A stretch of DNA of 64,000 nucleotides from Pedobacter sp. D749 (lineage in GTDB: Bacteria > Bacteroidota > Bacteroidia > Sphingobacteriales > Sphingobacteriaceae): contig NZ_CP079218.1 of the NCBI RefSeq assembly GCF_019317285.1, positions 558,001-622,000 of the forward strand, written 5' to 3'. Below, one piece after another: positions 19,387-28,047 of the stretch. The translations under genes and the position numbers were made by a program. The first letter of the stretch is position 1, and every line of letters starts with the position of its first letter. The notes below the pieces were generated by a model that was not told where the DNA came from, did not search any database, and worked only from the letters and a program-made list of their open reading frames with translations.

Positions 19387-20115
19387 ATGGCCAAAACCCG
19401 GACAACCAAAGCTAAAAGCAAGACAAAACATCCTCTCTTAAAAAAGATTACCAATATTTTTACGAAAGTATTTTTATATTTTTTGTTGGTGTCTGTGTTT
19501 TGGGTGATCGCGCTGCGTTTTATCAACCCACCTATTACCCTTTTAATGGTGCTACGGAATATTGAACGTAAGGCAGATGGTAAGCCTTTTAAAACCGAAA
19601 AAAAATGGGTTAAGTTTGATGATATCTCTGATAATATGAAAAGGGCTGCGGTATCTGCTGAAGATCAGCTCTTTTTAACACATATTGGTTTTGACATGAA
19701 AGCTATTGAAAAAGCTTTTGCCAGTAACGCCAAAGGGAAAAAGGTAAAGGGCGGGAGTACCATTTCGCAACAAACGGCTAAAAATGTTTTTCTGTGGCCT
19801 GGCCGATCGTGGATAAGAAAAGGTTTTGAAGCTTATTTTACTTTACTTATAGAGCTGTTTTGGAGTAAAGAGAGAATATTAGAAGTTTACTTAAACGTAA
19901 TCGAAATGGGCGATGGGATTTATGGTGCCGAGGCTGCTGCACAGGAATATTATGGTAAATCCTGTACAAAACTAACCAAGAAACAAGCCGCTTTAATTGC
20001 TTCGTGTTTTCCAAATCCCAGAAGGTGGACACCTAAAAATGCAACCCCATACATCAGGCATCGACAATACCTGATTTTAAGAAATATGAACAGGTTAGGG
20101 CCGCTGGATTTTTAA
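19387..20115 (+). CDS. mtgA: Monofunctional biosynthetic peptidoglycan transglycosylase
   Basis: A 242-residue protein with a single N-terminal membrane anchor (about 28-50) after a Lys-rich cytoplasmic tail. The GT51 transglycosylase domain shows the catalytic AEDQLFLTHIGFD (Glu near residue 98), GGSTISQQTAKNVFLWPGRS, the second Glu region RILEVYLNVIEMG and GAEAAAQEYYGKS. It polymerises lipid II glycan strands and lacks a transpeptidase domain, which fits MtgA. It is divergent from the DUF1080 gene and convergent with the AsmA-like gene. Confidence 0.95.
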   Translation: MAKTRTTKAKSKTKHPLLKKITNIFTKVFLYFLLVSVFWVIALRFINPPITLLMVLRNIERKADGKPFKTEKKWVKFDDISDNMKRAAVSAEDQLFLTHIGFDMKAIEKAFASNAKGKKVKGGSTISQQTAKNVFLWPGRSWIRKGFEAYFTLLIELFWSKERILEVYLNVIEMGDGIYGAEAAAQEYYGKSCTKLTKKQAALIASCFPNPRRWTPKNATPYIRHRQYLILRNMNRLGPLDF

Positions 20116-20208
20116 TGATAGAATTGTGAAGGATTGAATGAGAGAATGATCGAATTTGAATGAAAAGTATAAACACATTCAATCATTCAAAACTCTCTCA
20201 TTCAATTA
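20116..20208. terminator. Inverted repeat between convergent mtgA and AsmA-like genes
   Basis: GAATGAGAGAATGATCGAA and its approximate complement (TTCAATCATTCAAAACTCTCTCATTC) face each other across about 25 bp. It could fold in transcripts from both sides and end them, although no long U-run follows. Confidence 0.45.
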
Positions 20209-22620
20209 TTAGTCGTGATCCTTATTCCACCTGATCTTTATTCCGCCTTTTTCGTCATCAATAGCTTTTAAGTGCAATACGATTCCACGCATACGGGCTT
20301 CTCTTTTTTCCGATCTGGTTAGGTTTTCATCTCCTTTCGGGTTTCTCAGTGGAATATCCATCTCTACATTTGTACCACTTCCTAAAGCGTAAATACCTTT
20401 TACGTTAAAGTTTAAGGCGCTGGAGTTTACCTGCATCGGACTTATTTCTACTTTATCGCCACGCACGTTTAGTGTTCCATCAAGGTTTTTGATTTCTACG
20501 TTTGACAGGTTCCTGTTGGCAAAAGCAAATTTTCCAACCTTAACCATCGGATCGAAATTAACGAGTGCGGCATTGTTCAGATTGAACACCACTTTCCCGT
20601 TTATTGATCGTGGAAGAATTTTTCCTGTGTGCGATATTTTTCCGGAAATGTTAGCCAACGCTGATAAATAACCTTTTAAATTTTTATTGGTAATGGTATT
20701 CTGTCCGAAATTGTCAAACGAATAAAAGAAATCTTTCACACTTACATGGCTGATCTTTGAGCTGATCTTAAAACTATTTGAAGCCGTTTCCTGCATAATA
20801 TTTCCGTTTAGCGATAACTGACCGCCGGCATGTGCCACGCTTATTTTGTTGAAAAATATACCCCCTCCCCGCAAAGAAATGTCGGCATCAAGGTTTTTAG
20901 CCAGGAAATTATCATAAATGGCTTTATCAACCGTTAAACGGATATTCATTTTAGAAAGTTCCAGCACATTACTCAGCTCTTTGGAAACTACTTGTTTGTT
21001 TCCATTCGATTTTTTCTTTGCTGTTCTTGGTCCTAAGAAAGGTAAAAATTCTTTTAGGTAGAGTTGAGGACTCGACATTTTTAAGTTCACCAATATTTTT
21101 TCGGGAGCAGTATAATACAGGTTGGCAAAATTGGCGATGCTACAGCTTACATTAAGTTCGCTTTTGCCCAATTGGAAATGCCCGTTCTGGATCGATAAAT
21201 CGTTCTGGTTAAAATTGATGTTTAAGGCACTCTTTACCAGGTGTAGCTTCCTGGGAATGTAAAGAATGTCTGCATCGGCAATCTGTATTTTACCCGAAAC
21301 AACTGGCTTTGTAAACCTGAAGTTGTCAATATCAGCCTTGCAGTATAATCTTAAATTGGCTGTTCCGTTTTTAAATTCAAAATCGTTCGTACCTAATGAA
21401 TTGTTTAAATTAGATAGGGGGAACTGCGAGGTTACCAATCCGGTGGCAATTGGACGGGCTAAATTATTTACCGTGAATGTATCGATCTTAAGCGGCGCAT
21501 TAAAATATTTCGCAGTAAGCTTATGGAACTTGATAGATGAGTTTTCATCACCAATAATACCGCCAACGGTATCCTGGTTGGTAAAGGAACCATCGAAATT
21601 ACAAGCCGTTAATTTACCTGCCGGAATAGAAACCACATTGTCTCTCACCGTTATGCCTACTTTAATCAACGGATCTCCATATTTGCCTGATCCGTCATCA
21701 ACAATATTTCCCCTGATATTGATTGGTTTTTCTATCCCGAACTTTAAGAGTTTGGAAGAGATATTGGGCGATAGGAGTAAAGCAACATCTCTGAATAAAA
21801 TATCATCTACAGCTACACTAATAGCAAAAGCAGATTTATCTAATTCTATTTTAGCACCGATTTTAAAAGGATGCCCACCAATTTTTAAGATTTCGGGATT
21901 TAGTATCACTGCGTCAAGATCCCGGCTGTAACGGGCGTTTAAGGTGCCTTCCAGGGTTTTATCTTTCAAAAAGCTACCTTTTCGTGTATTGAAAGCGAAA
22001 CTGTTTACCTTAGTCGTTAACTTGATTTTACCTGTCCAGCCGCTATCAGGGTAGTCCATTCTGCCCTGGATCTGATCGATGTCGAAATTGAATAGCTTAA
22101 ACCTTTTTTTATTGTCTAATATCAAGCTCACCTTGTTAAAATCAATCTTTTTAACTTCCAGTGCGGAGGATTTTGGCGATGATTTTTTATCAGTTTTAGG
22201 TTTACTTTTAAAAATACTGGTGTTGCTGTAGCCTGTAGAATCGGTGTAGATGTAAATAGATGCATTGTTAATGGCAATCTGTTTAATGTTGATATTGCCC
22301 ACAATAAGCGAAAGTACATTTAGCGATACATCTATATCCTGCGCTTTTAAAAGATCGTGTTTATGTTGGTTCCATAGGCTATCTCTTAATAGAACGCCAT
22401 TTAAGGATACCGAAACGCCCGGAAAGCTTTTTAGAAGCGTAGGTTCCATACTGGTGGCCGTAATCTGTCCGTTTAAATTTTTATTGAGTTGCGAGAGGAT
22501 AGAAGCCAGCACTTCTTTCTTGTTGCGACTAATGTAAAACGCACCCGCCAGCCAGGTTAATATAATTAGTACAACTAAAACGGATAAGATTTTTAAAGAG
22601 ATTTTAAGCCAGCGCTTCAT
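20209..22620 (-). CDS. AsmA-like envelope protein
   Basis: An 803-residue protein. The start ATG 22620 is chosen (MKRWLKISLKIL); ATG 22626 and a TTG at 22641 are alternatives. A single N-terminal membrane helix (about 8-32) is followed by a long beta-rich periplasmic region with repeated patterns such as LNVLSLIVGNINIKQIAI and VEIKNLDGTLNVRGDKVEIS, typical of AsmA/TamB-like proteins. Those proteins form long hydrophobic grooves and are thought to help move lipids or support outer-membrane assembly. The C-terminal KSEKREARMRGIVLHLKAIDD-type tail is charged. It is a single gene; no tamA is adjacent. Confidence 0.85.
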   Translation of the reverse strand: MKRWLKISLKILSVLVVLIILTWLAGAFYISRNKKEVLASILSQLNKNLNGQITATSMEPTLLKSFPGVSVSLNGVLLRDSLWNQHKHDLLKAQDIDVSLNVLSLIVGNINIKQIAINNASIYIYTDSTGYSNTSIFKSKPKTDKKSSPKSSALEVKKIDFNKVSLILDNKKRFKLFNFDIDQIQGRMDYPDSGWTGKIKLTTKVNSFAFNTRKGSFLKDKTLEGTLNARYSRDLDAVILNPEILKIGGHPFKIGAKIELDKSAFAISVAVDDILFRDVALLLSPNISSKLLKFGIEKPINIRGNIVDDGSGKYGDPLIKVGITVRDNVVSIPAGKLTACNFDGSFTNQDTVGGIIGDENSSIKFHKLTAKYFNAPLKIDTFTVNNLARPIATGLVTSQFPLSNLNNSLGTNDFEFKNGTANLRLYCKADIDNFRFTKPVVSGKIQIADADILYIPRKLHLVKSALNINFNQNDLSIQNGHFQLGKSELNVSCSIANFANLYYTAPEKILVNLKMSSPQLYLKEFLPFLGPRTAKKKSNGNKQVVSKELSNVLELSKMNIRLTVDKAIYDNFLAKNLDADISLRGGGIFFNKISVAHAGGQLSLNGNIMQETASNSFKISSKISHVSVKDFFYSFDNFGQNTITNKNLKGYLSALANISGKISHTGKILPRSINGKVVFNLNNAALVNFDPMVKVGKFAFANRNLSNVEIKNLDGTLNVRGDKVEISPMQVNSSALNFNVKGIYALGSGTNVEMDIPLRNPKGDENLTRSEKREARMRGIVLHLKAIDDEKGGIKIRWNKDHD

Positions 22621-22717
22621 ACACATTATTTGATTTAACAATATAATGTTTTTTGTTCGCTAATTGTTTGGCTTACAGTAAAAAATAGCTGCAATAGCAA
22701 CAGGTAGTCTGAATGAG

Positions 22718-22951
22718 TTAGCCTAAAAGAGATTCCAGGTCAGGATGGTACTGTGAAGTTAGGAAATGTGTAATCGTGAAATCAGCCAAACGGTGTTTAT
22801 AAAAGGGATCCTCCATCAGGATTTTTTTCAATTCAGCCTCATCTTTAGCCAGGGCCAAAATGATTCCACCGGTTCGGGGCACCTTTCTGCCCGAAGCTAC
22901 AAAAATGTTTTTTTTATAGTATTTCTTCAAATATTGTACATGCGCTTCCAT
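22718..22951 (-). CDS. YciI-like domain protein with unclear start
   Basis: Called from the first ATG at 22951 (77 residues), but family resemblance continues upstream: in the same frame the codons between the stop of the preceding gene (23009) and this ATG read CVIVDLKYIVPLGELDAH, which looks like the first beta strand of the YCII domain. No ATG, GTG or TTG exists in that stretch. The domain core FVASGRKVPRTGGIILALAK and DPFYKHRLADFTITHF is well preserved. YciI-like proteins are small ferredoxin-fold dimers of mostly unknown activity. Initiation at a rare codon, a one-base indel at the start, or a shortened protein are all possible. Confidence 0.7.
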   Translation of the reverse strand: MEAHVQYLKKYYKKNIFVASGRKVPRTGGIILALAKDEAELKKILMEDPFYKHRLADFTITHFLTSQYHPDLESLLG

Positions 22952-23008
22952 ATGCGCATCTAACTCGCCTAGCGGAACAATATATTTAAGATCTACGATG
23001 ACACAGGC

Positions 23009-23488
23009 TTAAAGTAAATGTGCAAAAACGGAAGAATGCCAGCTGTTTTGAAAAGGAACTTCCCATTTAGATTCAAGCTCAGCCAGGTTTTGAACCATAT
23101 TGTTAAATACAGTCGTTTCTGACGTTACCTGCTTTATATTTACCAGAGTTTCAAAATCTTCTTTGCTGTTAACCACAACTTCTCCATTTACTTTATAGGC
23201 AATGTTGAAACGGTTAAAAAGGTCTACATGATACTCCTGCTCAATTTCTTTAATTAAACGAACAGAGCTATCAATAGAGCAACCGGTAACACCAGCTTGA
23301 CTTTCATCTACTGTTAAGATAATAAAAAAGCCATAGCGTATTTCTGCTTTTGCAAGCAATTCATTTCCATGCGCTTTCCACTGGTTAGTAAAAGCTGCCA
23401 ATTTGTTTAAGATCTCAGTTTCTTCAGTAGAAGTAAATTTGCGATCGCTTTGGTATATCCAAACTCTTGATTGTGGAGAAAAACTCAT
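23009..23488 (-). CDS. Conserved hypothetical protein of Bacteroidota
   Basis: A 159-residue soluble protein from ATG 23488 (MSFSPQSRVWIYQSDRKF). It resembles short Bacteroidota proteins that are often labelled as ABC transporter ATPase, but no Walker motif is present, so that label would be wrong. Features are the N-terminal WIYQSDR, the middle segment FFIILTVDESQAGVTGCSIDSSV with a conserved-looking Cys, and the C-terminal LESKWEVPFQNSWHSSVF. The function is unknown. Its stop codon is in frame with, and 18 codons before, the first ATG of the YciI-like gene. It is divergent from the gene at 23539, leaving only 50 bp for both promoters. Confidence 0.85.
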   Translation of the reverse strand: MSFSPQSRVWIYQSDRKFTSTEETEILNKLAAFTNQWKAHGNELLAKAEIRYGFFIILTVDESQAGVTGCSIDSSVRLIKEIEQEYHVDLFNRFNIAYKVNGEVVVNSKEDFETLVNIKQVTSETTVFNNMVQNLAELESKWEVPFQNSWHSSVFAHLL

Positions 23489-23538
23489 ATACAAATTTAT
23501 GATTTTAATTAAATTGGTATGATTAAAACGCTAACCTG

Positions 23539-24024
23539 ATGAAAAAGTTTACACTGTGCTTGAAAATATCCCTTCTTTCGGCTTTTTGTATGTCTTTATT
23601 TGCTTTTTCAGACCCCGAATCCATGCAGCAGTATGCTCTTTATCTTCATAAAACGCTTACCGATCATTATGACAGCAGCCAGGAAAGTGATCAGGTAAAA
23701 CGTTATGAACTAAATGTTACTAACAATGGTTTTTGCCGTTACAAGCGGTATTTTAATAATGGTAAAACGGAGTATTTCGCATTTAAGTTATCGAAATTTA
23801 AAGATATGGACTATTATGGTACCACTACTTCGGGTAAATTATATATCCATACCAAGGGCGACGACGTAATTGTGCAGACCTATAAAGACAGGGGAGGCGA
23901 TGTAGACTCAATGGCTACCCAGCTGGTTATTCCATTAAAAAATATGGAGGCTGAAGATTTAAATCTGATCCGCGATAATTTGAATAAAATTAATGCAGGA
24001 GTTTCAATTTCGCAGAAGCTATAG
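23539..24024 (+). CDS. Exported hypothetical protein
   Basis: A 161-residue protein with an N-terminal signal peptide (MKKFTLCLKISLLSAFCMSLFAFS). The mature part is charged with many Lys, Asp and Tyr and strands such as YELNVTNNGFCRYKRYF and TEYFAFKLSKFKDMDYYG. It has one Cys after cleavage and no lipobox. I recognise no family. It stands alone between a 50-bp divergent promoter region and a long repeat-filled gap. Confidence 0.78.
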   Translation: MKKFTLCLKISLLSAFCMSLFAFSDPESMQQYALYLHKTLTDHYDSSQESDQVKRYELNVTNNGFCRYKRYFNNGKTEYFAFKLSKFKDMDYYGTTTSGKLYIHTKGDDVIVQTYKDRGGDVDSMATQLVIPLKNMEAEDLNLIRDNLNKINAGVSISQKL

Positions 24025-24062
24025 GTGAAGAAATTAACTTATTAAATAAGGGTATGATTTTT

Positions 24063-24278
24063 TGGAGCGCAATGTTATTCGCTTTTTTTAAGTTAGTCCT
24101 GCTCTTTGCTTTATCCCGATGAAATATCGGGGATGCCGCTCCGATCAGGGCTATTAACTTGGGCTTGCGGCAAGGAAACCTACATAGTAGTAGAAAAACG
24201 ACTAAATTAAACCTGATCGAACGAATGCCATTTTTCATGGCAGAAGGTAGAGCAGGAAGAAATTAACCTATGGAATAC
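24063..24278 (-). repeat. Long interspersed repeat, family A, copy 3
   Basis: This is the reverse complement of the element at 3214-3432, near-identical over most of its length, including the TCCTGCTCTACC, GATCGAACGAATGCC and hairpin ATCCCGATGAAATATCGGGGAT blocks. It begins at GGAGCGCAATG and ends at AGGTTAAT in reverse. Confidence 0.85.
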
Positions 24279-24379
24279 TGCTATTGCTTTCCTAAAAATC
24301 ATCCTGAAGGATAATTTATTTTATGAAAATGGATATAAATGACAGGAGAATTTTTAACGAACTGTAAGTTGCCAAGCTT

Positions 24380-24475
24380 CGTCATTGCGAGAAGGCTTTT
24401 TCAGCCGACGAAGCAATCTTACAACGATCGCTACTAGCGTGCGCATTAAGATTGCTTCGTTCCTCGCAATGACGA
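24380..24475. repeat. Interspersed inverted repeat, family C, copy 1
   Basis: Outer arms CGTCATTGCGAG / CTCGCAATGACG, then GACGAAGCAATCTTA / TAAGATTGCTTCGT, with a core containing ACGATCGCTA. It is nearly the reverse complement of 46403-46501. The whole element can fold into one long hairpin. Confidence 0.85.
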
Positions 24476-24617
24476 TCTTTCTATTGAAATCTATCATTGA
24501 TAGCTTGTAGAAGGATCTGTTTAATTACAGATTTAAGCGTTTCGACAGGCTCAACGTGAAAGATCAAATAGAAACGCTTATGATACTGCTTTTTATGAAG
24601 TGAATCTAAAACGATTG

Positions 24618-25406
24618 TTAAAGGCCGTTTGCCCTTGCTGTAATCTCAGCAATATCTAATACCTTAACTTCCTGTTCTTTATCTTTTAGTTTAATGCCAT
24701 CGCTCAGCATTGTCATACAGAACGGGCAACCCGCTGCAATGAATTGTGGATTGGTTTCAAGTGCTTCATCAATACGTTCAACATTGATATCTTTATTTCC
24801 TTTTTCAGGTTCTTTAAACATCTGAGCGCCACCTGCACCGCAGCATAAACCATTGCTTTTGCAACGTTTCATTTCTACCAGTTGAGCATCTAAAACTTCT
24901 AATGCTTTTCTTGGAGCCTCATAAATTCCGTTTCCACGGCCTAAATAACAAGGATCGTGATAAGTGATTTTTTTACCTTTAAAACTTTCCCCGCCTTCAG
25001 CTTTTAACTTACCCTCGTTAATTAAATCCTGGATCAATTGCGTATGGTGGATGACTTCGTAAGTTCCACCCAGACCAGGATACTCATTTTTAATGGTATT
25101 AAAGCAATGTGGACAGCCGGTCACGATTTTTTTAATGTTATAAGCATTCAATACTTCAATATTGGTCATGGCCTGCATCTGGAAAAGGAACTCATTTCCT
25201 GCCCTTTTAGCAGGATCGCCAGTGCAGCTTTCTTCAGTTCCCAATACCGCATATTTTATACCTACATGATGCAAGATCTTGCAGATATCGCGCGTAATTT
25301 TCTGCGCTCTTTCATCGTAACTTCCGGCACAGCCCACCCAAAATAATATTTCCGGTTCTTCACCTGCGGCCACTAACTCGGCCATTGTAGGGACTTTAAA
25401 TTCCAT
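24618..25406 (-). CDS. CCG-domain (Fe-S) oxidoreductase subunit
   Basis: A 262-residue cytoplasmic protein. Two cysteine-rich domains of the heterodisulfide-reductase subunit type are seen: an N-terminal one (WVGCAGSYDERA with ESCTGDPAKRAGNE and TGCPHCFNTIKNEYP) and a C-terminal one (THDPCYLGRGN-like HDPCYLGRGNG, LCCGAGGAQMF, AAGCPFCMTML). Such domains bind a noncubane or 4Fe-4S cluster or act in disulfide chemistry, as in HdrB, GlpC and LutA. The gene for a membrane partner with two 4Fe-4S motifs is 74 bp upstream on the same strand, so both likely form one complex. The electron donor and acceptor cannot be deduced. Confidence 0.9.
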   Translation of the reverse strand: MEFKVPTMAELVAAGEEPEILFWVGCAGSYDERAQKITRDICKILHHVGIKYAVLGTEESCTGDPAKRAGNEFLFQMQAMTNIEVLNAYNIKKIVTGCPHCFNTIKNEYPGLGGTYEVIHHTQLIQDLINEGKLKAEGGESFKGKKITYHDPCYLGRGNGIYEAPRKALEVLDAQLVEMKRCKSNGLCCGAGGAQMFKEPEKGNKDINVERIDEALETNPQFIAAGCPFCMTMLSDGIKLKDKEQEVKVLDIAEITARANGL

Positions 25407-25480
25407 TTGTCTATTTTCTAGTATCGAGTATCAAGTATCGGGACCTGATGAAATTAATTATTTTAATTCAATGCCAACTG

Positions 25481-26776
25481 CTAACTTTCTTGTGCCCAGT
25501 TAAAACGATCGGCTGGAGAGTATTTCCATGGTGCCTGGTTATTCTCAATATTGCCCAACATTGCATTAATGCTTCCTGGTGCCTGTGATTCTTCCATCAC
25601 CGCAAAACGGCGGAGTTCCATAATAATCTGTAATGGATCAATGTTTACCGGACACGCCTCTACGCAGGCGTTACAGCTGGTACAGGCCCAGATCTCTTCT
25701 CTGCTGATGTAATCGTCCAGTAATGATTTTCCATCCTGATGTTCTGCACCATGTTTATCAATATTCTGGCCCACTTCGGTAATGCGGTCGCGGGTGTCCA
25801 TCATAATTTTCCGTGGCGATAAAAGTTTACCTGTAATATTTGCCGGGCATACAGAAGTACATCTTCCGCATTCGGTACAGGTATAGGCATTCATCAGGTT
25901 TACCCAGCTTAAGTCGGTTGCATCTTTTGCGCCAAATTTACCAGGTTCGGTTTCTGCCGGAACAAAAGAAGGGTCGAGCATTGCTTTTACCTCATTGGTA
26001 ACCGAGGCCATATTGGTAAATTCGCCTTTAGGCTCCAGATTAGAAAAGTAGGTGTTTGGAAAGGCGAAAAGAATATGGAAATGTTTTGAATAAGGCAGGT
26101 AATTTAAAAAAGCCAGAATACCTATAATGTGGAACCACCAGCAGCTGCGCTCAACAATAACCAATGCATGTTCTGTTGAAGGCAGGATATTCATTAAATA
26201 TTGGCTTACCGGAAATGCCCCCGCATTAATATAATGGCTGGCACCCAACAGCTGTAATTTTGCATCGGCTGCATTCATTAACAAGAAGGCACTCATTAAT
26301 AAAATCTCGGTGATGAGAATGTAATTGGCATCTGATTTGGGCCAGCTTTTCATCTCTACGCCACTAAAGCGTTTAATTTTGAGAATGTTTCTGCGGACCA
26401 AGAAAATAGCACAGGATACCCAAACGGTAAAAGCCAGGATTTCAAAAGAACCGATCAGAAAGTTATATAAACCACCCAAACCATTAAAAATACGGTGTGT
26501 GCCGAATAAACCATCGATCATGATCTCCAATACTTCGATATTGATAATAACGAAGCCGATGTAAACAAAAAAGTGAAGGAAGGCAGGGATAGGACGAACA
26601 ACCATTTTAGATTGCCCAAAAGCCACCCGAAGCATCGTCATTAATCTTTTTTGCGGCTGATCTTTTCGATCTACCGGTTTGCCTAAACGGATGTTGCGAA
26701 TTATTTTACGCAGGTTAACTGTAAACAGCGCAATTGCTGCAAGTGTAAGTACTAGAAAAAGGATCTGTGCTACCAT
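25481..26776 (-). CDS. Membrane (Fe-S) electron-transfer protein
   Basis: A 431-residue protein. The first about 250 residues carry five to six hydrophobic helices (start IILFLVLTLAAIALF-like MVAQILFLVLTLAAIALFTV, FLHFFVYIGFVIINI, ILAFTVWVSCAIFLV, WWFHIIGILAFLNYLPY), with His residues in helices that could hold b-type heme as in NarI/HdrE proteins. Two ferredoxin motifs follow: CTECGRCTSVCP and CTSCNACVEACP. Together with the CCG protein downstream it should shuttle electrons between a quinone pool and a soluble partner. Gene pairs of this type recur in Bacteroidota. Confidence 0.9.
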   Translation of the reverse strand: MVAQILFLVLTLAAIALFTVNLRKIIRNIRLGKPVDRKDQPQKRLMTMLRVAFGQSKMVVRPIPAFLHFFVYIGFVIINIEVLEIMIDGLFGTHRIFNGLGGLYNFLIGSFEILAFTVWVSCAIFLVRRNILKIKRFSGVEMKSWPKSDANYILITEILLMSAFLLMNAADAKLQLLGASHYINAGAFPVSQYLMNILPSTEHALVIVERSCWWFHIIGILAFLNYLPYSKHFHILFAFPNTYFSNLEPKGEFTNMASVTNEVKAMLDPSFVPAETEPGKFGAKDATDLSWVNLMNAYTCTECGRCTSVCPANITGKLLSPRKIMMDTRDRITEVGQNIDKHGAEHQDGKSLLDDYISREEIWACTSCNACVEACPVNIDPLQIIMELRRFAVMEESQAPGSINAMLGNIENNQAPWKYSPADRFNWAQES

Positions 26777-26960
26777 GCAAAATTAGATTGTTATGCTAAA
26801 TTAGGATATTAATCTAAATAAATTACTATGCATGCATAAAAAAATTAATAAAATTGTTTGTTTGTACTCATTCTAAGCAAGTATTAAGGCCTTCATTAAG
26901 AATCGTGAAAAATTAATTAATTGATAATCAGTGTTGCAATGAAATAATCGAAAAAAAATT

Positions 26961-26989
26961 TTGCTTTTGAAAAAAGAACACTACATTTG
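26961..26989 (+). promoter_or_regulatory. Promoter of tRNA-Phe copy 1
   Basis: TTG at 26961-26963 and TACATTTG at 26982-26989 are 18 bp apart; the tRNA begins 15 bp later. The same TACATTTGCAATCC box precedes the second tRNA-Phe. Confidence 0.72.
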
Positions 26990-27004
26990 CAATCCCAAAC
27001 GGAT

Positions 27005-27077
27005 GGTGCCATAGCTCAGTCGGTAGAGCAAAGGACTGAAAATCCTTGTGTCCCTGGTTCGAATCCAGGTGGCACCA
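27005..27077 (+). tRNA. tRNA-Phe (GAA), copy 1
   Basis: A 73-nt cloverleaf. The acceptor stem is GGTGCCA / TGGCACC, D arm GCTC / GAGC, anticodon arm AAGGA-CTGAAAA-TCCTT with anticodon GAA, and the T arm CCTGG-TTCGAAT-CCAGG. The discriminator is A and CCA is not encoded. A terminator follows within 10 bp. It is duplicated without mismatch at 28048. Confidence 0.97.
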
Positions 27078-27082
27078 CTTCC

Positions 27083-27112
27083 AAAAGCCTTTCAGAAATG
27101 AGAGGCTTTTTT
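27083..27112 (+). terminator. Terminator of tRNA-Phe copy 1
   Basis: AAAAGCCTTTC / GAGAGGCTTTTTT forms a hairpin with a T-run directly after the tRNA. It is one base different in the stem from the one at 28126. Confidence 0.82.
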
Positions 27113-27308
27113 GGTTTTATGCCATTCTTATTGAATTGCCGTGGTTTATTTATTTGCAACAGATTAGCATAGTATTCTATTTGTTGACCACCTAAGCCAC
27201 CTTAGATCATCTAAGTCTATACCATACTTTTAAGGTTGTTTTTGGTTTTCTTAATCATAGGCATTTTATATTCCACATAAATGTCAAGTATTTTAGCATT
27301 TTTACGCC

Positions 27309-27866
27309 ATGCAGAAATCTACAGATGATATTATAACCCCGAGGCTAATCCTTCGTTTAATGAATAAGGAATTGATATCCTATTTCCTGGAAAATGATTT
27401 AGAAGGGGCAGCACTTTTAATGAAAGCTAATATTCCTGTAGAAATGTTGGATCATCCAGGTAGTTTGCGATATGGCTTAAAGCAATTTGAAGATTCAGAT
27501 TATTTGCCATGGTCGGCAAGGGCAATTATATTAGCTGAAGAAGATCAAATGATAGGATTGGTGAGGTTCCATAGTAAGCCAAATCCTGAATATTTAAAAG
27601 AATATGCTACAAACGCAGTTGAATTAGGCTATCGCATTATTAAAGACTACCGGAAAAAGGGTTATGCAACAGAAGCTGCTACGGCTGTAATGAACTGGGC
27701 AAACATAAATTTTGGAGTTGAAAATTTTATAGCCAGTGTTTCGCCGGAAAATAAAGATTCGCTTAAACTTATTTCTAGCTTAGGATTTAAAAAGATTAGT
27801 GAGGTAATGGATGATATAGATGGCCTGGAGTATGTTTTTCTAAGGAATATTATTGACCATTTATAG
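27309..27866 (+). CDS. GNAT-family N-acetyltransferase (RimJ/RimL type)
   Basis: A 185-residue protein. The start is TPRLILRLMNKEL-like, as in RimJ/RimL acetyltransferases that act on N-terminal or small-molecule amino groups. The acetyl-CoA binding element is LGYRIIKDYRKKGYATEAATAVMNWA (about residues 107-132), followed by the ENFIASVSPENKDSLKLISSLGFKK segment of GNAT motif B. It lies exactly between the two tRNA-Phe copies and is read in the same direction. The acceptor substrate is unknown. Confidence 0.9.
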   Translation: MQKSTDDIITPRLILRLMNKELISYFLENDLEGAALLMKANIPVEMLDHPGSLRYGLKQFEDSDYLPWSARAIILAEEDQMIGLVRFHSKPNPEYLKEYATNAVELGYRIIKDYRKKGYATEAATAVMNWANINFGVENFIASVSPENKDSLKLISSLGFKKISEVMDDIDGLEYVFLRNIIDHL

Positions 27867-28002
27867 GGACATGTTTTTTTGATCACCTAATTCACCTGAG
27901 TGCGTGATATAAAATAAAAATATTTTTTCAGTGCATCTTCTTGCTTATCAAAAAGATGAGGCTTTATGGTCCTGTTTTTATGAAAAAAACTGAAATCCTT
28001 TT

Positions 28003-28032
28003 TTGGAATTGAGAAAAAGAACACTACATTTG
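28003..28032 (+). promoter_or_regulatory. Promoter of tRNA-Phe copy 2
   Basis: TTG at 28003-28005 and TACATTTG at 28025-28032 are 19 bp apart. About 40 bp upstream of the tRNA are nearly the same as at copy 1. Confidence 0.72.
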
Positions 28033-28047
28033 CAATCCAAAACGGAT

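Larger units (their letters stand above)
24025..24617. other. Non-coding gap filled with repeats
   Basis: Nearly 600 bp without a gene. It contains family A copy 3 (24063-24278), family C copy 1 (24380-24475) and a short TTTCGACAGGCTCAACGTGAAAG piece at 24540-24563. An 82-codon antisense frame at 23990-24238 is produced by the repeat and is not called. Confidence 0.75.

Noticed and set aside
23990..24238. An 82-codon antisense frame downstream of the exported protein gene
   Set aside because: It is the same family A repeat read on the other strand and overlaps the end of the real gene.
26987..27172. Short plus-strand frames across tRNA-Phe copy 1 (and the equivalents at 28003-28257 and antisense 27887-28168)
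   Set aside because: These frames consist mainly of tRNA and terminator sequence; identical peptides at both tRNA copies are explained by the duplicated tRNA.
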